64,000 nt of DNA, from the NCBI GenBank assembly GCA_037447655.1, contig JBBHKE010002683.1:186001-250000 (forward strand), in the 5' to 3' direction. The DNA is from Zygnema cylindricum (Eukaryota; Streptophyta; Zygnematophyceae; Zygnematales; Zygnemataceae). The position numbers and the translations under genes were made by a program. Within the stretch, counting starts at the first letter, position 1; every line of letters starts with the position of its first letter. Shown one piece after another: positions 1 through 9,606 of the stretch. Below the pieces are notes generated by a model. It made no database searches. It was not told where the DNA came from and worked only from the letters and a program-made list of their open reading frames with translations.

Positions 1-1412
1 CCAATGGCAATTATGAAATGCTCCGATATTGGCATCATGGTCTGCATATTGCGACGGAAATTGCGATGTTTTCGCACGTCTGTGAAGTATGTCCATGGTT
101 TAGGAAGGGACCAAATTTTCAAATCCAACTAAGTCTCAACTTAATCTACAACCTTGTCAAACGAAGAATGTAAAATTGTTATGACAATCTTTATTGTGAT
201 GTCAGGGCTAGGGCAGTGTGGAACTACACTGCACTTCGCTATTAGTGCTAATAACAATAATTTGGTTGTGACTCTTTCTGGGAGAATAATAGTATAATAG
301 TGTTAGTAGCTCTATTTAAGGGAGCACTACAATCAGACACATCTCCTTATTCTAAAACAAAATTATTTATTCTAGTTTCGCAGTAACACTGATAATTCCT
401 TTGATGCGATGGGCAGTGAAATGTTTGGTGGATAATGATGAAAAAACCCAGTCTTACAGCTGTTATGCCAGCCGTTCTCCAAATAATTGCCCTACATGGA
501 GCTGAACCTTTAGCATTCTCATTTTTGTACTCCATCGAAGCTCGAATTATAGTGTTACATCTCTGTTGAAAGTGTTCTTCGCAACCTTGGTTCGTCATCA
601 AGTGATTTGGTTTGCATAACTCTTCACATCTAGAAGCATTACCCAGTAAATATGAATCATAAAAAAGTGTAAATGCTGTAGAACAAATAGAATAGACGAT
701 GCATGTACTTCAAGATAGTATACAGTTAATCACCACAAAGACGACTCTACCAGAAGGTAGTAATTCTTCCTTTAAATGTTGGGTTCCTGCTGAGTACACC
801 AAGAAGCATCCTGCTGACTACACCAAGATGCATAACCTTTTCAAATATTGTTTGACCGACACCCTTAAGATGATACAATGAGCGACACATAAAAAAGCGC
901 TCAGGGAAGCCTGAAGGGGTGAATACATCTTCAAGATAAACCAAATTAAACGACAAAAAATGACGTTAACAATCAATGCAGAGAATCATAACCTCCAACT
1001 TATTAACAAAATACGTCGTATATGTACATATTTACAATGTTTCGAGACAAACACAAATGAAACTAGAGTCTCGTAAAAAATATACAAAGTGGCAAGAAAT
1101 TGACGTTGTTCTCACACGAGCAACCTGTAAAGAGAAGAAAACACCCATAAACGGTTCCCACCGTTAGACCATATAAAATCTGACAATGGACTTGGGAAAC
1201 TCTTCCCTTGATTGCCTTTGACCAAACATAAAACATCTACGCAATTTAATACAAACCATTAAAAATTTGATGAATAACTAAACACACCAACCTCAGTCTG
1301 AAACCCCCGAAAGTATGTCCTTTCCTAACCGAATACAAAAGATACAGTACAAGAAAAAATCAAAACTCCCGCCTACCTTCCTTTCTTCTTTCTTACCTTC
1401 TTTTCGAGATTA
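1..1412. other. Intergenic, no gene recognised
   Basis: AT-rich sequence downstream of ATG101. A minus-strand open frame at 347-601 contains several Cys residues but matches no family I recognise and has no supporting splice context. I see no tRNA, no clear repeat and no transposon end. It may hold the ATG101 3' UTR near 1300-1412. Confidence 0.4.
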
Positions 1413-4400
1413 TCATCCCAGCATTTGGGGAGGGCTGGTCTGAAGCATTCGCTTCAGCATATCCATTCCAAATGCAGAATCGGATGACCTGAAGGGAAGG
1501 AAAAAGAGAAGAGAGGAGCGAGGGAAGAAGATAGGAGAGAAGAGAGGTAGGAAGAGAAGAGAGAAGAGCGGGAAGAAGAGAAGAGAGAGGGGAGGGAAGA
1601 AGAGAAGAGAGAAAGGAAAGGAGAAGAGAAGAGAGAAGAGAGGGAAAAAGTGAAGTGAGAAGAGAGGGAAGAAGAGAAGTAAGAAGAGAGAGAGGACAAG
1701 AAGAGAGAAGCGAGGGAAGAAGAGAAGAGAGAAGAGAGGGAAGAAGAGAAGAGAGAGAGAGAGAGAGAATTCCCGTAAGCAACCAGACAAACAACCATAG
1801 TTATTAACTGAGGTTTCCAATTTCTTTAGCAATTCCTTTTTGAGAAATTTGGAGGCCTTATATCTACTCTAGACGACAACTTCAAGCAGAAAAAAATCAT
1901 AGGGCATCGAGAAGATTCCAGGCAAATGAATTGAGTCGTACGTGGGAATGGTGATTTCATACGGAAAAGTGGCGATATCTGATGAGACAACGGGAGGAAT
2001 ATGCTCCTTTTTCTCATTCACCAATGCAAGAACTTGCATCAAGACTTCCCTCAGATCCCTCTCCAGCGCCACCTGTCGCCGAGATCTCTCTTCTGCCTCC
2101 TCTTCTGTATAGGATGGAACAATAGAAGCACAGAAAAGGACAAATATACGAGAATAAGCAGTCAGCAAATGGAACCAAAGCCTGCTTCCATTCAGCAACA
2201 GTGCACTGTTTATGGTATTAGAAGTAATAACTCTAATTTGGTTACGTAATTTTAGTCTTTTGTTTACGTTGGCGATGGTCGTTTGGTATTTGTACTTGCA
2301 AGATAGAAGTTTCTTCAGTACTGCAATCATACTGCACATCAGCTTCAACATTGTGGTGTATTCAACAGTGTAAAGTATTCATAATCTATACTATTATAAA
2401 TAGACATGTCTACAATTCACGAGGGAGGCACGAAACGGAACCGCCTACTGCAGCTTGCTGTAAATAGCAGTTCCTGTAGCACTTAAAAAAGGCGGCTGGA
2501 TTAAGTCCAGTAGCCCTACTATAACTTTACTCCTTTCGTTTACCGTATTATACCGTACAGCCAAAAGCCGTACTGTTAGTGAAATCTGCAGTAGTAGTGT
2601 TGAGTGCTAGTGTGGAACCCCAATTAATTGTCAGTATCTCGCTGTCAATTTATGCTACAAATGTTGCAAAGTCTTCAAAAATTTGAATTCTTGAAGAACG
2701 GGGGGAGGGCAATTTTGTAGAATGGAGAAACTAAAAAAAGGCAGGTGTGAGGGAAACCTGACAAATACGTAACCTGACAGCAAAAAAAGACAATAAAAAC
2801 TATGACAGTATTATAAAAATCTGAAATTTCGCACTGAACATCGAGAAATGTTACAGGACATCTGTAAAATTTGCCACATGACATATTCAGTAAGTTATTT
2901 GCCAACTTGATTGACAATCCAGTTTCACAAATGGGTTTGTAATCTTCTTCGAACAATGATATGAAGAGCCAATAACTGACCAAATACTCACTCTTTAATC
3001 TGCAGTTGGATGCGAGGAGAACAATTTGCGTAGACTTCAAAAGGATTTGAGAGTTTTTTTCCAACTCCCATTAAGCAAGACTCACATGCCACCATACATT
3101 TCCATATCCAAAAACTCACTCCACACTCCATATTCAGTGCCTATCCTGCCTCTCGGCATCTTCCCACCTGAAGTGCTATCCCGTGTGTCAATTCCATGCA
3201 GAGTTCCCTCCGTTTCTGTTTCCGTTTCGGTTTCTGCAGACAGCACATGAAGATGCACGCACCACTGTTCCCAGAAAAGACGCTGGACCGCCCGGCTGCT
3301 GAACCATGACAGCTGTCGGTTGCGCTTCTCATAAAAAGACAAACATACCTATGACAGAAAAGTAGAAATGCAAGAAAAACCGAAAAACTCTAATCGCCAT
3401 ACTTAGTATATCACAGACGTAACCGCGTCAAGAAAAAACACAAAAAACAGAGATAAAGCATTGTCCAATTCAGTATGCTACATTGATTCATCCGATCTTT
3501 ATGATAATAATGTTATTCCTTTTCTTTGGGAATTGAGATGGCGTTGATACACAGACATTGCCATAGAGATGCTTAGAAAGTGAGCAAAAATTGAAGATTA
3601 TTTTTAAAAAGACAGAATGCTGGTCACTAGTCTCTTATAAAGTTTTAGGAGGGACATCCGAAGGGTGATAAAACCTCACTTACCTGGCCACTTTTGGTTG
3701 GATGTTTCTCGACCCAGTTGCAAAAGTGGTCAATTTTTTCTTCAATTTTCTTTTCAATTGTGGGATCACCACACTGTACCTGTTGAGAAATCCCTCCCAA
3801 CCGTAAATTTGCTATCCCTCTTACAAGTTTGAGCAGCTGTGCTCCAACATCAAAAACATAAAAACTCTACAACTTACTCACACCATCGACAGTTCAAGCA
3901 AAAAAATCCAATGTAACTGGATGCTAAGCCTTAAAGTCTTACCAAGAGAAACAAACGGATGCACAGGCACAACAACACACATACGCTTCATTCCAGATTC
4001 TTCTTCAATTTTCCTCCCTAAAACATTTCCAACCTGACCTGTGAAAGGGCAACACGTCACCTTCAGCCTGCTGTAATCATGAAGGACGAGAAGTTGAGCA
4101 CACAATTAATGTATCAGGACAATCAGATAACTATCTGTTGGCCAAATTGCTGTGACGCAGTACTTGAACTGCTTTACAGCAATTTTAAGGACAGCAACTA
4201 GAAGAGTTCAAATCCAGGGTCGTAGAAAAGGACCAAAGGACTCACATATGTGATGTCAAACAACTCTGAATCAACATCACGAGGCCGGACAAGTCCAAGG
4301 GCGCGGTTGAACATAATGGTGTGGAGAATACCTGGCATACAAAACATCGTTCAAGAACAACATTTGGTCAACCTAGTTACCACATAAGATCGGTCAATCA

Positions 4401-5192
4401 TCTGTTGTAGAGCTGGTTAACCCGTTCCTCTAATTTCATCACAAAATACATAGAACTTGGAAGAATTTGAACAACAAAACTTGATTTCAGACAAATGGAG
4501 ATAAATGGCGAAAGATGCACTTTACGTAAAGACAGAGCCCCTCTACATTTTGCTAAAAACAAACTTTGAAATCGGCCGCATTGTGGACATATATCGTCAA
4601 TTTCATCTACACCGTCCATTTCACCTATCTTTGACTTGCTTTTATACTCAAAATAATTTTATCATGCACACTACCTTTTGTTGTGCAGCTAGTTCATCTT
4701 TTCTCCATTGTATCGTTTAACATGTTGGACTCTGCTTTATTAAAACATTTTAGTGTTTCATGAATGGTAATTTGTAACTGTCCCATAGTCGGTTGCATAA
4801 AGAGCTGATTGGCAAGTTCAAGTGTGCCATATTGAGCATGTGACGCTGAGAAGCCTACCAACGGTTTCTGTTTGGAATGCCTGAAAGTGTTCTAACCGGT
4901 GAACAAACACGGCCAGTTCAAACTACAGTTGAGGTAGTTTTAATAATCAAGTTATTTTCACAAAAGCCATTAAATGAAGCCAAGTGCTCTGAAAGGATTG
5001 TTAACTGCAAGTCCTGATTCGTAAATGAGTAATTCAACCATGGTAAATTGGAAACCATGTAAAATGTGTTCAATTTGAATTTCTATTGTTCAAAATGCCA
5101 CTGTTTTAGTGTCTTCTTTAGGCGACATGAAGGGCTCTGATTGGCTTACATCGCAGCACCTCTCGCACCTGGTAGTGCTCCACCTCCTGCAT
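1413..5192 (-). CDS. ATG101: Autophagy-related protein 101 (ATG101), six exons
   Basis: ATG101 is a HORMA-fold subunit of the ATG1/ATG13 kinase complex that starts autophagosome formation in the cytosol. Exons in coding order, all with GT-AG introns: 5192-5150, 4331-4246, 3779-3684, 3348-3168, 2104-1942, 1488-1413 (stop 1415-1413). They join in frame to about 214 codons, close to the plant protein. Seen in order: EVEHYQVREVLRC, ILHTIMFNRALGLVRP, FDITYVQCGDP, EKKIEEKI, VCLSFYEKR, LFWEQWCVHLHVL, FPYEITIP and the plant-type C-terminus SDSAFGMDMLKRML. An ETETETE stretch sits where the linker is variable. The start is the weak point: ATG at 5192 gives a shortened N-terminus, and an AG just before GAGGTGGAG (5187-5179) could instead be a splice acceptor for an unseen first exon. 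The final intron (1941-1489) holds a long polypurine tract. Confidence 0.92.
1495..1770. repeat. Polypurine (GA)-rich tract in last ATG101 intron
   Basis: About 275 bp are almost entirely G and A on the plus strand, built on degenerate gaagaga/gaagagaga units and ending in a (GA)n run. It lies in the intron just upstream of the final ATG101 exon, so in the transcript it is a very long polypyrimidine tract running into the acceptor. The long open frames in several phases here are an artefact of the absence of stop codons. Confidence 0.9.
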
Positions 5193-5260
5193 TCTTATTG
5201 GCTGCCATCAGGGGCTGTGTACAGCTAGCCTTTAAACCCTCAAACTCCTCCACTGACACT

Positions 5261-5441
5261 AGGGGTATTCACACAGGCGGCAAGTTAAGGAAAATTTACA
5301 TAATGTTTATATAATGTTTGTGTAAGGTTCCCCGTTTTTACCCGATTTACCGAAAATTGGGTGACATTACACAGAACTTATACACACAATATATAAACAC
5401 CATATGAACATTCCTAAATTGCCGCCAGTGTGAATAGCCCT
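5261..5441. mobile_element. 181-bp MITE-like inverted-repeat element
   Basis: The left end begins AGGGGTATTCACACAGGCGG and the right end, reversed, begins AGGGCTATTCACACTGGCGG. The terminal similarity extends about 30 bp with few mismatches. There is no coding capacity. No convincing target duplication is seen. It lies just upstream of the ATG101 start. The TIR shares the core ATTCACAC with the larger element at 19385-19973. Confidence 0.75.
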
Positions 5442-6180
5442 GCTAATAACGACTTGCAGTAACTCTCAACAATAATTGAAGTCGACTGATACAACACAAA
5501 CCACCAAGGTTACCTTAAATTAAGCTAAGAACTCTATGAGATTATTCAAAAGGGCAAACCACCTACCATGAGTATCACAACATCTCTAAAATCCTTCTAA
5601 AACTAGTAACGCTAAAATAGAGGTAAAATAACAATGGCAATTGTGAGGAATTACAAAGCAGATAACGATAGAGAAAGGAGGGAAGAGAGGGAGAGAGAGA
5701 GCAAGAGGGAGAGAAGAATTCACCAGCTCTCGCAAGTCAAACACTTCGCAGTTCATCGGCAGACACGTGTCTCACTGTCCAGGGAGGAAAGGACACACTA
5801 ATAGAGATGACCGGAGGGTTTGCCCCATAGTTCAAAAGTAGGTGACCGCACGCCCATACAATATGCCTATTGTACGCAAAACATACAATATGCCCTTAAG
5901 ACCCATATTGTATTGGCCGCAAAATGAAATAAAATAGGAACAGGGTTGAGTTGCGCATCGATCGATAGAGAATTAAACGACATGTCTAAATTTAAAAAAA
6001 AATCGGACAAAAAAAAATATTTATGTGAGTTTTGAGGGACTTTTTATTTTAACCGTCAGATTTGAACGATCGGACGGTCGCTGTATTTCGGGTATCAATG
6101 CCAAAATTTTGGGGCGCCGATATAGAGTACATAAGTCTAATAACGATTCACGGTGTAATGTACGACGTATGAATAAGCCA
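5442..6180. other. Intergenic, small repeats only
   Basis: No gene seen. A short GA-rich stretch lies at 5670-5715. Around 5855-5925 short direct and inverted copies of ATACAATATG/CATATTGTAT form a possible hairpin. At about 6133-6157 lies a lone right end (CTAATAACGATTCACGGTGTA) of the TA-flanked MITE family found complete at 33753-33942; its left partner is not visible. Confidence 0.5.
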
Positions 6181-6183
6181 ATA

Positions 6184-6415
6184 ATTGCGATTTGTCGCGT
6201 TCCCTTAGATGTGCGAAATGAAGTATTCGTGTGAGATTTGCGACGCTTTGTCGCGTTCCCTATGATTTGCGAAATGAATAGTGTACTACAGTAGCGTGTC
6301 AGATTTGCGACGCTTTGTCGCGTTCCCTAAGATTTGCGAAATGAATAGTGTTTCCTAACGTGTCAGATTTGCGACGCTTTGTCGCGTTCCCTAAGATTTG
6401 CGAAATGAATAGTGA
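6184..6415. repeat. Tandem array of about 65-bp units, part 1
   Basis: About four units carry the core GATTTGCGACGCTTTGTCGC followed by a gcgaaatgaatagtg tail. Unit starts are near 6184 (diverged), 6235, 6302 and 6366. The array resumes at 8660 after the transposon insertion 6419-8650, so it was once continuous. No coding function is apparent. Confidence 0.85.
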
Positions 6416-6547
6416 CTACACCGCCAATTGTTATTAGCGTGTAAGTTTTTTTAGCGTATAAAAATTATTACCGTGGTGTACGCTATTTAAGAATTTGAAA
6501 ATTTTGGAAAAAATCATACATTCTAATTGTTTGGTTATGGTAATTTG

Positions 6548-7334
6548 TAGTGTTGTGTATCGGTAAAAAACTTATCGCGATAACACCGATACCGATAGTT
6601 ATCGGTTATCGAACGGTCAGAGGTTCCGATATATCGGTCTGGGACCAACAAATTCCATATCGGCGATAACTTTTTAAAAATATAGTATGCATACAATAGT
6701 ACTATATATCATACTGTATTATATAATTTTCATTATATAGCGTGGAATGCCACGTATAAGAATTTGTTCCGCGTATCTATTTAACTGAAAATCTTTACGG
6801 CCAGCGCTGCACATAAACGTCGACAAATATAAGTTAATACTTTATTGTTATAAAACTATACTATCGAAACGAAAAAAATAAAATACATTGTAAAATTTCT
6901 GAATCAAACTTTTTCCAAAAAAAGACGAACAGACTGAAAGAAGCAGACGAACACACCTGTCAGACTGCCGCCATTTCCAGACGCCATATTTTGAAAATTC
7001 TGGCAGCAGGAATTTTGAAAACCCCCTTAAATTAGGAATAATGATGGAAAAATCGCGATTTTTTACCGGAATCGGGAGTAAGGGGGTCCGCTGCGCGTCC
7101 GGGGAATACGACGTACAGTTGCGTGTACAGGCCGTACATTTATATGTACGGTCCGTACAGATATCGCCAATAGTTATCGTTATCGGCATTATCGCCGATA
7201 AGTACCCGATATTATCGGCTACTTATCGGCGATAAGACCGATGTCGATATATCGTACCAATATATCGATTATCGGGAACCCGAAAAAAAGGTCCATATCG
7301 GTTATCGGTAAATCCTTACCGATACACAACACTA
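6548..7334 (+). mobile_element. Non-autonomous hAT-type element, copy A
   Basis: The termini are TAGTGTTGTGTATCGGTA and its inverse, fitting the hAT TAGNG pattern, and a perfect 8-bp target duplication GTAATTTG flanks it (6540-6547 and 7335-7342). The subterminal regions are dense in short palindromes: TATCGG/CCGATA and GTAC-containing motifs, which in hAT families are typical transposase binding sites. No transposase frame is present. Length 787 bp. Confidence 0.88.
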
Positions 7335-7653
7335 GTAATTTGGATCTTTGAAAAAAAAAATGTCGGTCGTAAACATGATTACACTAATATAGGTCTCCGT
7401 ACAAAATCTGACAAATCGTACATAAATCGTACATTCACACGGTCGAAACGCGGCTGTCGGACGAATATGTGCGAGCGGGATTTTTTACGGCCTGGTTTTT
7501 TTTCCTTTTTAAAACGCACATTCTCATGCGTCCACGGTTACTAAAACTAATTTATTGTACTTTTTAACTTAAAAAGGTACATTTATGTACGGTCTGACAC
7601 TGATCGTACACCACTCTATTTAAGAGACAACTTACTGAAAATAACCCTAAATA

Positions 7654-8549
7654 GTAGTGTTGTGTATCGGTAAGGATTTGCCGATAACCGATATGGGCCT
7701 TTTTTCGAGTATCCGATAATCGATATATTGGTACGATATATCGACATCGGTCTTATCGCCGATAAGTAGCCGATAATATCGGGTACTTATCGGCGATAAT
7801 GCCGATAACGATAATTATCGGCGATAACTGTACGGACCGTACAGATAAATGTACGGTCTGCACACTCAACTGTTCGTCATATTCTCCGGACGTGTACAAG
7901 CATAGAAAGTACCGTAGCCGCCATGAAATATGTACGATTTTGATACGGATCCAGTAAAAACGATGTACCTTTCACATCCGACGCCATGGCTTTGTCCCTT
8001 AATTCCTTGAGATCCACTAAGGACCTGCCACGTGTCAATATGTCGGCTTTTTTGGCAAAAGCTGCCAAAAGAGCCATTCCGGGATGCCGGCGCTCACGCT
8101 GGCCCGTCCGTTCGTATTTTCTCATACCAAGTCGTCCGTTCGATTCCGGCGGCGCGCAGAATGTTATTTTGCGTCCGTTGTACTTTTGTGTCCGCCGTCC
8201 TTTTCCAGTTCCATGTTCACCAATTTTTTAGTAAATTTCCGTACGTCGCCGTAAAATTTTTTTTCAGTTAACCGGCCAACGTTTATGTGCCGCGTTTACC
8301 GTAATAAATTGCAGTTAAACTGTAACGGAACAGATTTTTATACGTGGCATGCCACGCTATATAAAATCAGTAAAATAATACAGTATGTTATAAAGTACTA
8401 TTGTACGCATACTATATATTTTTTAAGTTATCGCCGATATGGAATTTGTTGGTCCCAGACCGATATATCGGAAGCTCTGACCGTTCGATAACCGATAACT
8501 ATCGGTATCGGTGTTATCGCGATAAGTTTTTTACCGATACACAACACTA
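7654..8549 (-). mobile_element. Non-autonomous hAT-type element, copy B
   Basis: Same family as copy A but in opposite orientation: the end resembling A's right end comes first. It is flanked by a different perfect 8-bp duplication, CTAAATAG (7646-7653 and 8550-8557), so it is an independent insertion. Length 896 bp. Open frames in it (for example 7986-8231) are not recognised as transposase. Confidence 0.88.
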
Positions 8550-8652
8550 CTAAATAGAATAAAGAAAAAAATAGAAAGAACAATGGAGAATAAAAAAAAA
8601 AAAAAGCGGGACGGAATTAGCGTACACAACGCTAATAACGATTGGCGGTGTA

Positions 8653-8736
8653 GCGTGTCAGATTTGCGACGCTTTGTCGCGTTCCCTAAGATTTGCGGAA
8701 TGAATAGTGTTACTACCGTGTCAGATTTGCGACGCT
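8653..8736. repeat. Tandem array of about 65-bp units, part 2
   Basis: This continues the array of 6184-6415: one full unit from about 8660 and a partial unit from about 8723, with the same gatttgcgacgctttgtcgc core. It starts directly after the TA flank of the inserted element. Confidence 0.85.
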
Positions 8737-8837
8737 AATCATGATGTCACGTACTTCCACGATACCAAAGAGTACAAAGTACAATAATGTTGGATTGTAT
8801 GGACAGTACAAAATTTTCTTTTTTTTTTGTTTTTTGG

Positions 8838-8990
8838 TTGACCGACCGTAACCGACCGTTTTTTTTTTCTGGTGAATCAACCGACCGCAACCGCCCGGCC
8901 CTCAAAATTTGGCAACCGAATCCGTTCCGGATCCGGCGCAGGCGGTCGGTTAACGGTCGGTCACGGTTTCGGTTGACCGTTTGCGACCTC
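8838..8990. repeat. GC-rich imperfect fold-back
   Basis: GGTTGACCGACCGTAACCG on the left pairs imperfectly with CGGTCGGTTAACGGTCGGTC and CGGTTTCGGTTGACCG on the right, giving a possible hairpin of about 150 bp. It is more GC-rich than its surroundings. No target duplication was identified. Probably a small fold-back transposon. The open frames across it on both strands follow from the symmetry. Confidence 0.55.
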
Positions 8991-9606
8991 TGAGCATTGT
9001 GCACTCTTGGAGGAAATCGGCCTCGAGTCGACGATCGGGGAAATTTAGATTTGTTTCTGATCGGACGGTCCACTGTTGTGCGTTTTTTGAAAGCTAGCTC
9101 GTCCCAGCTGTCCCTGATTGGCTTTGAGTACTTCATTCAAAATCGCGATCGAACCCAATAGACCCTTTGATCTAACGGTTGAAAGATCTGCGTTACTTCA
9201 AAGCAAGCTCTTTAGATATCCCTGATTGGGCAGCTTTATTATTTTTTGTAGCTTAAAAAGTGACATTTTTCGAAATAAATACCTTCAAACAATTAAAAGT
9301 ACCAGTAAATACGAATTGGTCCAGCACGCCTCATACGTATTCTGGAATCGGTATTACTTCACGCTCGAGAAATAGTTATTCAAAATGTCGAAATCTCATT
9401 GGATATGTGACCTTTTTTCTGTACTTATTGTGCGGGTTTTATGCCGGATCTTAATACTGTCTTCCCAGTAAGTAAATTGCTTATTACCGTTGTCCCCTAC
9501 ACATTCTCAGTACTAGGTGTCATAAACTTTCGGAAGGTGTTGAAAAGCCAAATTACTTACTTCCGGCAACTTCACGACTGTTCAAGCCGAAGCTTTACCT
9601 TTCAGT

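Larger units (their letters stand above)
6419..8650. mobile_element. TA-flanked MITE interrupted by two hAT elements
   Basis: The left end CACCGCCAATTGTTATTAGC and the right end (reversed CACCGCCAATCGTTATTAGC) are near-perfect inverted repeats, each bordered by TA (6417-6418, 8651-8652), as expected of a Tc1/mariner-type target duplication. Without the inserted hAT copies the element would be well under 1 kb. It carries no transposase. It belongs with 33753-33942 and 34422-34922, and inserted into the tandem array. Confidence 0.82.

Noticed and set aside
347-601. 84-codon minus-strand frame
   Set aside because: Has several Cys, but no family recognised and no splice or start support; kept only as a remark for the region.
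1393-1832. Three overlapping long minus-strand frames rich in Leu, Ser and Phe
   Set aside because: They come from the stop-free polypyrimidine tract; only the last 24 codons before 1413 belong to a gene (ATG101) and these are spliced.
6848-7189. 113-codon minus-strand frame within hAT copy A
   Set aside because: No transposase motifs, and it spans palindromic subterminal repeats.
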